Below the pieces are notes generated by a model. The model did not search any database. It had not been told where the DNA came from and saw nothing but the letters and a program-made list of their open reading frames with translations. This document shows positions 45,106 through 55,500 of a stretch of DNA of 64,000 nt, piece by piece. Source of the stretch: Roseimarinus sediminis (GTDB taxonomy: Bacteria; Bacteroidota; Bacteroidia; Bacteroidales; Prolixibacteraceae); the NCBI RefSeq assembly GCF_050433125.1, contig NZ_JBNPXV010000001.1:310001-374000 (forward strand), given 5' to 3'. Position 1 is the stretch's first letter. Each line of letters starts with the position of its first letter. The position numbers were made by a program, and so were the translations under genes.

Positions 45106-48100
45106 CTATTTCACCGGATCGATTCCTTTTAATGTGGGTTTTACCCGTCGGATCATGCCTTTGCTGTCGAATTCCATGCGGTCGATACACACTTCGCGGT
45201 GAAAGCCGGCCGAACGTCCCATGCTCATTCCTTTGGGACGGGTAAAGCGATGATAAACGATGTACCATTCATCCTTTCCGGGAATTTGAATCACCGAATT
45301 GTGGCCTGTGGCGTAAATTTCATTTTGATCATCCCTGGCAATCACCAGGTTGTTTTCAGGAATCACTTCAATGGTGTCGGGGCGCGATGAATAGCCATAG
45401 CGTACCCGGTAGTCGGCATCGCGGGTATCGTTTTCGGACCACATAAAGTAGTAGAGTCCGTTGCGGTAAAATACTTCGGCACCTTCACGGAAGGTCGATG
45501 GTGGTGTAATGATTTTAAGTGATTCCTCATCGAACGATACCATGTCGTCGTTCAGCAACACACAGGCCAGATAACCATTGCCCCAGTACAGGTAATAACG
45601 GTCGCTTACCGGATCGTGGAAAACATCAGGATCGATTTCCTGGCCACCTCGTACTCCTGCTGGTTTTGCTCCAACCAATGCCTTGCCGCTGTCAGTAAAG
45701 CGTCCGTATGGCTGATCGTTCACAGCAACTCCAATTTTCTGGGCGGCGGTGAAGTAGTAAAAATAGCGGTATGCTCCATCCATTTTTCGTTCGATGGCCG
45801 TGGGAGCCCAGGCATTTCGGTTGGCCCAGTCGACATCGGTGAGTAAATCAACAATCACTCCCTCGTCGGTCCAGTGAACCAGGTCGGGCGATGAAAAGGT
45901 TTTGAAATAAGTGCCGCTCCAGCCGTCGTAACCATCGCTGGTCGGATAGAGATAAAACTTTTTGTCTTTCTCCGAATAGATAATTTCAGGGTCGGCATAA
46001 TAGCCGCTGAGTACCGGGTTGTGGTCGCTTACTGCCTCAACACTCCAGGTTTTGCTGCCCACTCCGTCGGCACTGAAAGTATAGGCGACAGGGCCGTTTG
46101 AAAAATCAACCGGACCAGCGGGCTTGATTTTTGCTCCGGGAAACGATAAAAGCTTCGGGTTGAACGATGTAAGATCGGTTCCGGCCTCTACGGGAAGGTA
46201 AACCGTAGCGTCCTTTTCACTGACCACCACATTGTTCTTTTTAACGGCTTCGGAAGCGCTACTGTGATAGCCAAGTTCTGAAACGCTGCCCCATTTTTGA
46301 ACCAGGCGCTGTGCTTCGGCCCGGGTAATTGGAATTACGGTTCCATGACGGGGATGAAAATTCATTGAAATTTCGTTATCGATTACCCTGAAGTTTTCCA
46401 GATCGGTACTTTCGGTAAACTGATAGCGCCCGCTGGTGTACATGTCGTACATCAGGATGTAGGTGTCGGAGTTAATCATACGGAAAACGCCCGAGCCTTC
46501 GACCGGCGAATCGGTTTGATCGACGTAATGATCGATGAGCTGGTAGCCTTCGGTTAATTGATCCGAAACTGCTTTTTTAATGCCATTGCCACTGCCTTCG
46601 GTCTTGAAGAAAAGATGGTATTTTCCGTTCTTGAAAACAATGTCACCATCGATGCAGGCATTATTGGTCGGACTGTAGAGCAATTGTTTTGGAGCCGACT
46701 CAAATGCGGTAAAGTCGGAATTGGTGTAGGCATAATAAATGATGTCGATGCCCTTGGGCTCCTTCATCGAGAAATAGACCATGTATTTCCCACTGCTTTC
46801 ATCATAAAAGGTTTGCGGAGCCCAAACCCGGTGAACCGTTGAGAACTCACTGTAAGTTTGAGGAAGGTCTATTTTACTGTGGGTCCAGTTGACCAGATTT
46901 TTTGATTTCAGCAATACCATGGCGGTGTTGCTCCATCCGCAGGTGGGAACATGCAGGTCGGTGACCACCATGTAGAAGTAGCCGTCGGGGCCTCTCAGGA
47001 TGTGCGGATCGCGAACGCCACCGGTTGTACTGATGGCTTTCGAATCGATTATCGGCTTTCCGTCGTTCAGCGCCCTGTAATTGAAACCGTCGTTGCTTAA
47101 GGCAAAATGAATGGCTTCTTCATTGGGGCCGTTGCCGGTAAAGTAGGCAAAAAGGTAGGATGAAAATCCTTCATCCTGCGCTATTTGCAGGTCAAAGTGG
47201 CGAGTTCTTGACGCATTGCCCTTTTGTACAGTGGCTGTTAAGCGAACCGGTATTTTTCCTTCGGATGAAAACTGAAGAATTTTTCCTTCATCACTCAAAA
47301 AGTCGGGACGATCCGATTTCCAGCTAATCAGCGAGCCTTCAATCCCCATGACAGGCAAGTCGAGCTTACTGCGCAACTGATCGGTGTTGGCATTCAGCTT
47401 TATTTCGGCAGCATCGGTCTCAACAGCATCCCGATCTTCAGGAAGAGGCAGTACTTTTATTTTGAATTGTTTTTCAAGCTGTTCATCTCCTTTTGTAAGG
47501 AGGGCAGTAAGTTTTATTTTTTCGGTTTTTTCTCCAGTTGCCGGACGATTAACTTTTCCGTTGGAAGCAAGCACTTCGGGTTTCGACGAAGTCCAGCTTA
47601 CTTTGATTCCGTTTGCTGCATCCACGGGAAGTTTCAAATGAGTACGTACCATTTCACTGCCAATTTGTAAGTGAGCAGCTGCTTCGCTGAGCTGTTCTGC
47701 AAACAGTGGTGCATTCAACTCATTGGCCAGCTTAACCAGGCCCGAAAGCTCATTGGCTTCAAGCGCTTTATTATAGATTCTGAAATCAGCGATCAGGGTA
47801 TTTTGCAGGTAGCGGTCGCTGGCATAGCACGATTTTCCAAGATAATTGTGGGTGGTAGCGCCCAAATCGGAAGGCCGGGTATTGATCCGTCCTTTTTGAA
47901 CCGGCACTCCGTCGATGCTGAGGGTTCCCTGAGTTCCTTTCAATGTAAAGCTTACAAGTTGCCACCTGCCTTTGGGAAGTGTTCTTTGTAAGCCAACGCC
48001 TTCTTCGTTCTGCCAGTTGGTTTTGCTGATGGCAAGGCGGGTGGTGCGGGCACCCAGAAACATGTTTCCTTTTGGAAAATCAGCGATGTTTTCGGCATTG

Positions 48101-48510
48101 GCAAAAGTGGCAATGAAGTTGCCGGCTGCATCCAGATTGGTCGACGGGTCGATGTATAAGAGAACCGAAAGGGTAAATTCGTTTAGCGAGGCGATTAGCT
48201 CACCGGTGCTGCTGCCCATATCGAGGTAGGCATTGTTCTGGCCCAGCTCAAGCAGCCGTTGTTTTCCGGCGTTTTTAATCAGTGCTCCGTTCATCAGGGT
48301 TCCGTGGTGCTCGTTTCCCGACATGTCGGGAACGGAAAAGGTACCGGGTTTAACTCCTGAAAAATTGTAATGCAGTTGCAAATTTCCGCTTGCATTTCCT
48401 GAGTGCGGCGTAAAAGCAAACAATGAAATGAGGATCATGAAAGTGATCGTATGCATGGCAATGGCAAGCACTAAAAATCTAAATCTGGTATTCGAACTCA
48501 TTTTGGTCAT
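45106..48510 (-). CDS. LamG protein with two GH43 modules
   Basis: This 1134-residue exported enzyme has an N-terminal hydrophobic signal (to about residue 40) and a LamG domain (about 45-255). Two immunoglobulin-like bacterial domains follow (about 270-440, each with KLPVDA / SWTSSKPEVLASNGKV-type motifs). Then come two complete five-bladed GH43 propellers. Module 1 (about 445-730) has GGVRDPHIL, CIDGDIVF and PVEGSGVF, the base, pKa-modulator and acid positions. Module 2 (about 835-1130) has GYYADPEII, EIDPDVFHD and FREGAEVFY, likewise complete. No C-terminal sorting domain is evident. GH43 enzymes remove arabinose, xylose or galactose. Two modules in one chain suggest paired action on neighbouring linkages. 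It lies between the BNR_4 gene and a phosphodiesterase-like gene, all on the minus strand. Confidence 0.88.
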   Translation of the reverse strand: MTKMSSNTRFRFLVLAIAMHTITFMILISLFAFTPHSGNASGNLQLHYNFSGVKPGTFSVPDMSGNEHHGTLMNGALIKNAGKQRLLELGQNNAYLDMGSSTGELIASLNEFTLSVLLYIDPSTNLDAAGNFIATFANAENIADFPKGNMFLGARTTRLAISKTNWQNEEGVGLQRTLPKGRWQLVSFTLKGTQGTLSIDGVPVQKGRINTRPSDLGATTHNYLGKSCYASDRYLQNTLIADFRIYNKALEANELSGLVKLANELNAPLFAEQLSEAAAHLQIGSEMVRTHLKLPVDAANGIKVSWTSSKPEVLASNGKVNRPATGEKTEKIKLTALLTKGDEQLEKQFKIKVLPLPEDRDAVETDAAEIKLNANTDQLRSKLDLPVMGIEGSLISWKSDRPDFLSDEGKILQFSSEGKIPVRLTATVQKGNASRTRHFDLQIAQDEGFSSYLFAYFTGNGPNEEAIHFALSNDGFNYRALNDGKPIIDSKAISTTGGVRDPHILRGPDGYFYMVVTDLHVPTCGWSNTAMVLLKSKNLVNWTHSKIDLPQTYSEFSTVHRVWAPQTFYDESSGKYMVYFSMKEPKGIDIIYYAYTNSDFTAFESAPKQLLYSPTNNACIDGDIVFKNGKYHLFFKTEGSGNGIKKAVSDQLTEGYQLIDHYVDQTDSPVEGSGVFRMINSDTYILMYDMYTSGRYQFTESTDLENFRVIDNEISMNFHPRHGTVIPITRAEAQRLVQKWGSVSELGYHSSASEAVKKNNVVVSEKDATVYLPVEAGTDLTSFNPKLLSFPGAKIKPAGPVDFSNGPVAYTFSADGVGSKTWSVEAVSDHNPVLSGYYADPEIIYSEKDKKFYLYPTSDGYDGWSGTYFKTFSSPDLVHWTDEGVIVDLLTDVDWANRNAWAPTAIERKMDGAYRYFYYFTAAQKIGVAVNDQPYGRFTDSGKALVGAKPAGVRGGQEIDPDVFHDPVSDRYYLYWGNGYLACVLLNDDMVSFDEESLKIITPPSTFREGAEVFYRNGLYYFMWSENDTRDADYRVRYGYSSRPDTIEVIPENNLVIARDDQNEIYATGHNSVIQIPGKDEWYIVYHRFTRPKGMSMGRSAGFHREVCIDRMEFDSKGMIRRVKPTLKGIDPVK

Positions 48511-48719
48511 ATTTTAAAAACTTAAAAATACCACCATTGCCACGCTGTGACTAGCTGTAAAATGAAAGAAACTGTTACAAAATTCAAGCATTTAGCACAT
48601 ATTCGATCTGCTTTGAAACTTTTTCGATGCGGCAGATTGAAAGTGTGTAAATACTCAAACATTATTGCCTTTTAGTACCGAAGCGCAAAAAGGCCCTATG
48701 GAAGTGAAGAACTGAAATA

Positions 48720-49568
48720 TCAGGGAGCCGAAATAAGCAAAGTCGCCATAACAGGCAGGTGATCGGAGATGAAAAATTGATCGCTGCGTCGGTCGTCGAT
48801 ATGTATTTGCGAAAGCACAGTAAGATTTTTTACCAGCACATAATCGATGCGTTCGCTTAACACCCGTGAAGGATCAAAGGCGTTGTAAGTTCCTTCGGGA
48901 CCATAGGCTGTTTTTTGAGTACTCAGGCGTGAGTCATCAAAAGTACGGGTAAGCAGCGTCATTTGACCGCTTTCGGGAACTGAGTTGAAATCGCCCATTA
49001 AAACCACCGGATCGTTTTCGGCATTCAGTGAATCGATGATTTGAAGAAGGAGCCTGGCCGATTCTTTTTGGGCAATGTTTCCAAGGTGATCGAAGTGGGT
49101 GTTGAAGACCCAAAGCTTTTGTCCGCTTTGTTGGTGTTTGAAAAGCGCATAGGTACAAATGCGCGGGAAAGCAGCATCCCATCCTTTTTCAAAAGGCACC
49201 AGCCCTTCATTTAACCAAATGGTATTTTGTTTAATCAGGGCATAAGCGGTGCTGTCGTAAAACAGCGCACTGTATTCACCCTTTTGCTGTCCGTCGTCGC
49301 GCCCCACACCGGCAAAGGTATAGTTGGGAAGTTGTTCATCGATGAAGCTTAGCTGGTGGTTCAGTCCTTCCTGTATGCCAAATATTTCGGGTTGATAAAA
49401 ACGAATGAGCTCACTTACTGCGGTCTTTCTTTTTTCCCATTGGTTCTCACCGTCATTGGTGCTTGCATATCGGATGTTGAAAGTCATCAGTCGGGTGAGG
49501 TATTCACTGCCGGCAGATGTTGCAGGGATTGAAAGCTGAAAAAACAGTAGAATTAGAAAGTAGCGCAT
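48720..49568 (-). CDS. Exported endonuclease/exonuclease/phosphatase-family protein
   Basis: I start at the ATG at 49568 (282 residues), because it begins a signal peptide (MRYFLILLFFQLSIPATSA) and avoids running into the aminotransferase gene; a longer frame exists. The DNase I-like fold is shown by MTFNIRYASTNDGENQW, FGIQEGL, WVFNTHFDHLGN, VVLMGDFNSVPES, RIDYVLV and the terminal FISDHLPVMATL. These contain the metal-binding Asn, Glu, Asp/Asn and catalytic His positions of the family. Exported members act on phosphodiesters or phosphomonoesters; the actual substrate cannot be told. It follows the aminotransferase gene by 16 bases and probably shares its transcript. Confidence 0.88.
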   Translation of the reverse strand: MRYFLILLFFQLSIPATSAGSEYLTRLMTFNIRYASTNDGENQWEKRKTAVSELIRFYQPEIFGIQEGLNHQLSFIDEQLPNYTFAGVGRDDGQQKGEYSALFYDSTAYALIKQNTIWLNEGLVPFEKGWDAAFPRICTYALFKHQQSGQKLWVFNTHFDHLGNIAQKESARLLLQIIDSLNAENDPVVLMGDFNSVPESGQMTLLTRTFDDSRLSTQKTAYGPEGTYNAFDPSRVLSERIDYVLVKNLTVLSQIHIDDRRSDQFFISDHLPVMATLLISAP

Positions 49569-49584
49569 GATTAATTTTTCAAAA

Positions 49585-50886
49585 TTATAATTTAAGTGCA
49601 TCGAGCCATTGTTCAAGCCGCTCGATGGCTTCAACCATCTTCCCACAGTGGGTTTTGATAAAAACTTCATCGACAATGGTGTCTTGTTTCATTGCCTCAT
49701 CCAAAACGGTTTTCCCATCGAAATCGACATAGGCCATCCGGCTGGTAAGTTCTTCGGGCTGGCGACCAAAGTCGCTTCCCGGAAGGATGGCAATGCCACA
49801 TTCGTTCAGCAGGGCTTCGCACAATTCGTAAGAAGTGAGAATTCCCTTTGCTTTCAGCTTTTCCCGATAATATTCAAAATTGACGAATAGATAGAATCCT
49901 CCTTTGGGGCTTGGCATGGTAAGCTGTTTGTTTCTCAGCCGGCCTGCCATGTAGTTGCCCAAAGCCTTGAGCACAGCGCGTGAATGAAGCAGGTAATGAT
50001 CAATTTCGGGATGATCTTCAAAGGCAGTAATGGCGGCATGTTGAATGGGTGCACTGGTTGAGGTAAAGGTTTCACTGGCTACAATGGCCATGGCATCCTG
50101 AAGCCAGCGCAGGTTTTTGGGAAAGGTGAAGGTCCCCAGCCGCCAGCCACCGGCTCCGGCCCATTTGCTGAGTCCGCTGCTGATAATGGTACCTTCGGGA
50201 TAATAACGGGCAAGCGACTCATGAGTGCCCGAGTGATCAATGAGTCCGTATATTTCGTCGGAAACAACAATCAGGTTGTATTTTCTGGCTACATCGGCCA
50301 GCTTTTTCAGGCGGGTTTTTGGATAGCTTGATCCGGTTGGGTTCGAAGGATAATTGAGTATGACCACCCTGGGACGATCGGGATCGCTGCGGCAAATCAG
50401 ATCGAGCTTTTCGGGGCTCAGGCGCCAGTCGTTGTCTTCGCTGGTGGGAACCCAGGTCACATGTCTTCCGGCAATGCGTGCCTGGGGAGAATAGGAAACC
50501 CAGCTTGGCGTGGGAATGATGAGCTCGCCATAGTATACCAATTGTAAAATGAAGATGAGTTCTTTCGATCCGGGGCCAATCATGATGTCGTCGGCGGTGC
50601 ATTGAATGCCCTGACGGCGGTAGTTAAAGCCGGCAATGGCCTCACGCAGGGGCTTAAGCCCCCTGACCGGCAGGTAATCTTTTTGATGGGCATTCTTTCG
50701 CAAGGCTTCCTGAACGATGTCGGGAACAGGAAATGGTGACTGCCCCAGTCCGAGCTTGTAAACCGTGTGCCCCTTTTGAATCAGCTCATTGCTGCGTTCG
50801 TTGATCATAAGAGTGGCCGAAGGGCTCAATCCCCTTACATTCAAATTCAGATTAACGTAATGATTGCTCTTTTTTACACGCGACAT
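49585..50886 (-). CDS. PLP-dependent aminotransferase, class I/II
   Basis: This 433-residue cytoplasmic fold-type I aminotransferase shows YLPVRGLKPLREAIAGF, MIGPGSKELIF and NYPSNPTGSSY (N179 region). VVSDEIYGLI (D210, Y213 contact the cofactor ring) and SSGLSKWAGAGGWRLG, with K241 as the Schiff-base lysine, follow. An Arg in the C-terminal part (SRMAYVDFDG) is the expected carboxylate contact. The amino donor and acceptor cannot be assigned; aspartate- or alanine-type enzymes share this pattern. It sits 93 bases downstream of the glutamine synthetase-like gene in the same direction, so a nitrogen-metabolism link is plausible. Confidence 0.92.
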   Translation of the reverse strand: MSRVKKSNHYVNLNLNVRGLSPSATLMINERSNELIQKGHTVYKLGLGQSPFPVPDIVQEALRKNAHQKDYLPVRGLKPLREAIAGFNYRRQGIQCTADDIMIGPGSKELIFILQLVYYGELIIPTPSWVSYSPQARIAGRHVTWVPTSEDNDWRLSPEKLDLICRSDPDRPRVVILNYPSNPTGSSYPKTRLKKLADVARKYNLIVVSDEIYGLIDHSGTHESLARYYPEGTIISSGLSKWAGAGGWRLGTFTFPKNLRWLQDAMAIVASETFTSTSAPIQHAAITAFEDHPEIDHYLLHSRAVLKALGNYMAGRLRNKQLTMPSPKGGFYLFVNFEYYREKLKAKGILTSYELCEALLNECGIAILPGSDFGRQPEELTSRMAYVDFDGKTVLDEAMKQDTIVDEVFIKTHCGKMVEAIERLEQWLDALKL

Positions 50887-50979
50887 AGCCTATGGTTTTG
50901 TCGGTGTAATTTATAAAACTGAAAGTTGAAAAGAAGCAATTTTCACTGTTTTTTTTGAAAGATTACAGGTTCATTCCTG

Positions 50980-52482
50980 TTAACGATAGTGCATAAAGTG
51001 TTCGATCATTCGACCGATGGCCTCGTTGTTCCGGCTTGCATCCTTGTCTTCTGTTCGCCAAAGTGCTCCCATTTGCCTGTGCTGAAGAACCAGGTGCTGG
51101 ATGAGATTTTTGGGAAAGACGGGATAGCTTTCGGTGTAAAGGTCTTCGTCGTGCAGCAACTGTTCGGCGGCTTCGAGGCACGAGGCAGGTAGCGGGGTGA
51201 GCGATGAGCGGGCAGCAGCCTGTTCAGGATCATTCAGGTTTTCGCTTACCAGGCAGGTCTTCATCCGCACCATGTATTCTTCGTCGTGCAGACCGTGGGT
51301 GGCGGCCACCAGAATGGCGGCAACAAAAAGATAAAGTGAAGCCGATGGATCAGCCCCGCGGTATTCGATCGACTGGTTGTAGATGAATTCCTGCTTGTGC
51401 CGATTTTTGTTTCGTTGCTGGCTCTGATCATTCAGTGCCTTCATGTTGATTTTTGGAATCCTGATGAGTGCCGAACGGTTCGATGGCCCCCAGCAAACCG
51501 AATGGGGTGCTCTTAACTGGTCATTTAGCCTGAGAAATGAAGTAGGAATGGTATTGGCAAAGGCTGTAATTGAACCGGCATGTTGAAGTATTCCGGAAAT
51601 GGTATGCATGGCTGTTTTTCTGAATTCGCGTCCTTCACCCAAAATATTGATCCCGTCTTTTTCGAGAATCAAATGGATGTGCAGTCCGTTTCCCGGTTGA
51701 TCGATTGCCACTTTGGGTGAAAATACGATGTCGACACCATGTTTTCTTCCAATCATGCGAAGTACCCATTTTGCGATGTGCAGCTGATCGATGGCTTCGC
51801 CCGGTGACGATGGCAGAAACTCGATTTCGTGTTGCTCGTAATGTCTGTTGTTCAATTTAAAGCTTCCGTGTTCGGCATGGGCAAAACGGATTTTACCTCC
51901 ACAGCGGGCAATGGTTCTGATGGCTTCGACCCTGATGGCTTCAAATTTTGAAAAGGGAGCCGAACTCTGGTAATTGCTTTCATCACTCACATAACTGTGA
52001 TCGATCTGGCTAACCACATAAAATTCGAGTTCGCCGAATATTTTAACATCGTAGGTACTTTCGGCGGTAAATAAATCAACAGCACGCTGAAGAATATTGG
52101 CGGGAGCCGATTCAAGTGGCTCTCCATCCCAGGTATGAAAGGAGCACAGCAGGTCGATGGTGGGAATTTCACTGAAGGGATTCAGAAAAGCCGTGTTGTA
52201 ACGGGGTATGACATACAAATCGGGGTGATCGTTTTGCATATAGCTAAAAACGGCATGACCATTCACCCTTTCACCGTAACGAAGCAGGTTCTCAAGCTCC
52301 TCACGGCCGGTAACCACAAAGTTGAGCGTGTGCAGCTTTTCATCTTCAGCCACATAGCGGAGGTTGATCATTTCTATCTCCTTTTCAAAAACATAGTTAA
52401 TGATGTCGTTGAGCGTAAACTCACTGGCTGTTTTTTGAATGTAGCGCTCAAGCAGGTTGGCTGTAAAATGAAAATCGGCCAT
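50980..52482 (-). CDS. Glutamine synthetase-family enzyme (divergent)
   Basis: This 500-residue protein has the GlnA catalytic fold. An N-terminal beta-grasp region (about 1-115) is followed by the barrel with ELEFYVV, QHEIEF, GNGLHIHL, NRSALIRIP and IEYRGADPSASLYLFVAAILVA, which supply the metal- and ATP-binding Glu/His positions. It differs from canonical GlnA (for example GADPSASLY in place of PDPSANPY, and no recognisable adenylylation-site motif). It may therefore ligate glutamate to ammonia or to another amine. It is 21 bases downstream of a large NtrY-like sensor kinase, a suggestive pairing. The family is firm, the substrate is not. Confidence 0.87.
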   Translation of the reverse strand: MADFHFTANLLERYIQKTASEFTLNDIINYVFEKEIEMINLRYVAEDEKLHTLNFVVTGREELENLLRYGERVNGHAVFSYMQNDHPDLYVIPRYNTAFLNPFSEIPTIDLLCSFHTWDGEPLESAPANILQRAVDLFTAESTYDVKIFGELEFYVVSQIDHSYVSDESNYQSSAPFSKFEAIRVEAIRTIARCGGKIRFAHAEHGSFKLNNRHYEQHEIEFLPSSPGEAIDQLHIAKWVLRMIGRKHGVDIVFSPKVAIDQPGNGLHIHLILEKDGINILGEGREFRKTAMHTISGILQHAGSITAFANTIPTSFLRLNDQLRAPHSVCWGPSNRSALIRIPKINMKALNDQSQQRNKNRHKQEFIYNQSIEYRGADPSASLYLFVAAILVAATHGLHDEEYMVRMKTCLVSENLNDPEQAAARSSLTPLPASCLEAAEQLLHDEDLYTESYPVFPKNLIQHLVLQHRQMGALWRTEDKDASRNNEAIGRMIEHFMHYR

Positions 52483-52503
52483 AAGCTGTAGTTTGAATGA
52501 GGG

Positions 52504-55500
52504 TTATTTTTTTATCAGTGGAATCATAATGTAAAACGTACTTCCTTTTCCCACTTGTGTTTTAAACCAAATGCTGCCATTGAAATTTTCCACTATATTT
52601 TTTGTAATAGCCAGTCCCAAACCTGCACCACTTGTTTTGGTGGTAAAGTTGGGGACGAAAATATTTTCCTGAACGTCAGGTGGAATGCCTTTGCCATTGT
52701 CGCTGATCGATATGGTGGCATTTTGTTTCTGTACTTCGATATCGATGCTTATTTTACCTTCCTGGTTTTCAGGAATTGCCTGTATTGCATTTTTTATCAG
52801 GTTGAGGATGGCTCTCGAAAATTGCTCCTTGTCGGCATACACCATGAGTGTGTTGTGGCGCTCGAATGGGGTCAGCATTTCGACCTGCCCTGTGTAGTTG
52901 TAAAGTTTGATAATTTCACGCAGCCGCGAGGTGAGTTCAAAGCTTTCATTCCGGGCTTTGGGAATTTTAGCAAAGTTCGAAAATTCGGTTGCAATGGCCG
53001 ACAGATTATCGATTTGTTCGATGAGCGTATCGGTTACTTTCTTCAGTTTTTCCTGGTAGTCATCGGTAAGAGACGGATTCGAACGTTGCAAAAACTGAAT
53101 GTTCAGTTTCATCGGAGTAAGCGGATTTTTAATTTCGTGGGCAATTTGCTTGGCCATTTCGCGCCAGGCAGTTTCCCGCTCCGAGCGTGCCAGTAATTCA
53201 GCGCTTAGCGCCAGTTCTTCCACTTTGCTGTTGTACTCGGCCACCAGCAAACCAATTTCATCCTCCGAGTTGTATTCGATGCGCCGGGTTGTTTTTCCCA
53301 ACTGGATGCCACGCAGGTTTTCCCTGATAAGTTTAAGCGGGTCGGTAATTCGTGTCGAAATGAAATAGGCAACCAAAATGCTGGCCAGCAGGAGAAAAAC
53401 GTAAATGTTAATGAAAGCCAGAATAAAAGTGGTGATTTCCTGTCGAAACTCCCGCTCTTTGGTAAAATAGGGCAGATTGATGTAGCCAATATTTTTTCCG
53501 CTTCGATTGATAAAGGGCACATAAGCCGAAAGGTATTCCATTTCGGCAATGTGTTCCTTGTGCAAAAACCGGGTCGGCTGGTTCTTATTCAGCTGAAAAA
53601 TGGCCGTGTTGTCCATTTGTGTCGAAATAAGTCCTTTCTCAAAGACTTCGGGGCGCGAAGTGGCAATCAGTGCTCCGTTGGTGTCGTAAACGTTGATGTC
53701 GGTCCAGAATACATCAGATATTCTTACCAAATCGTAAGAGAGATAGTCAATTAATTGTTCGTTGAAGCATTCGATCTCGCCCATGATCATGTCCATTTCA
53801 ACCGATACCGAATTGATCTTGTCAATCAGGTCGTTCCGGTGATTGGCCCGGTACTGGGCAATGTTGTATAGTATGGTTCCACTGCCTACAAGCAAAAGTG
53901 CAACAAATACCACTCCGATAATGGCTGCCTGTATACGCATTCTTAGTGAACCGGAATAGGCCGTAAGATTCAAATAAGGACGTGATGCAAAACTGACAAG
54001 CAGTGCCAGCAGAAAAAGAAATACAAAAATATAGGGAAAGGAAATCAAATAGTCGTAAAAGCCCTGCTCGGGGCGGCTTACAATAATGTAGCTGTCTTCC
54101 CCGGTTTGATAAATGCAGTGTTGGTAGCCATCCCACGATGCAAAACTTAGTTCCTCTGCGGGAAGAGGGTAAGCCATGGGGGTTAGGGCGTATAAAAAAT
54201 CCCCTCCGCGGTCAACCAGTTCACCCTTGTTGTATTTGGCAAACGAAAAACTTCCTCGAAGCCGGTTTTCAAAAGTATTTGATGGAAGTAAAAGTTCAGG
54301 AAAACCAATGCCTTCGGAAGTGAATTTTGAATTCAGTTCAATGTATAGCGTCACTTCCTTGCTTGCTTCTCCGAAACGATAGGCGCCAAAATAGGTGATG
54401 CGGCCGTTCATGTTATCGACAAACGAAAAACGGATGCCCGGGATCGACATGCCGTGTTCTTCAATCAGGTGGTCGAAGAAGGGATAGCAGGGCTGCATGA
54501 TGTTTTCAGGTTGAATGACCACACTGTCGGCAGGTGCACAAATGGTAAACTGTAAATCGTATTCCCTGAAATAACCACCAAAATACCTTCTGAAAAGATA
54601 ACTTTCGAGTTCGAGGTAGGGTGGAGTGAGATAGTTTTGAATCAGGGTATCCGATTTCAGTTGATGGTCGATGTCGCGCAGGAAGACTTCGGCTGTGGGG
54701 TCGTGTTCGGCCGACAGATTAACCACCATTAATTCCTGTACTTTGTTTTCGCGTTGTTCAACAAAGCGAAGCAGGTTGATTAAAGAAAAGAAAGTGAATA
54801 TCAACGAAAATAAAACAATGAGCGAAAGCTGATGATTCACCACCTGTCGTTTGTTGATAAAAAAGCCGGTCAGCACAATGATCCAGTAAAACCAGCTGAG
54901 TCTGATGCTTTCGGGAGGCCGAATCAGGATGGTGAGCAAGGTGAAAACCAGCATCAGTACTGTCACCATGAGCAGCATTTCTCTTTGCGAGGTATTTTTG
55001 CGGAAAATCCTGGTTATTCGGTAGGCCAGAAAGAAAAAGGTCAGAAAAAGTAATCCGATGGATGAAAAACCCAGAAAACTGTAGATGCTGATTTCTTCAA
55101 TCCGGTACAAGGCAAACGAAATACTGGAGTTGAGCAGCAGGGTATAAATCATATAGCGGATGAAGACAAACACAAGGGCCAGCTTTATCAGCCATGCTGC
55201 CAGTACAATGCTTCGTAAACTTTGTTTGTTCTTGATTTTTTCGGGCAGGTCGAAAGTCCGTGAAAAATTAATGGCCCAGAAAAACAAAAAAAGTGAGAAA
55301 AGCAGAAATTCACCCAGAGAACCCCAATAAGAAGAATAGGCGAAATGATCGGGCGAGAAGAGCCTGAGCAGATAAACCGATCGCGGAAGGTTGAACTGGT
55401 TGATGAGACTGTAAAAACCAAGCAGCGCCAACAGCAGGATGAGCAACTTCAGGCGCGCGTAGCGATGAAAGTAGTGGGTGTTGATCCGGTAAATCAATGT

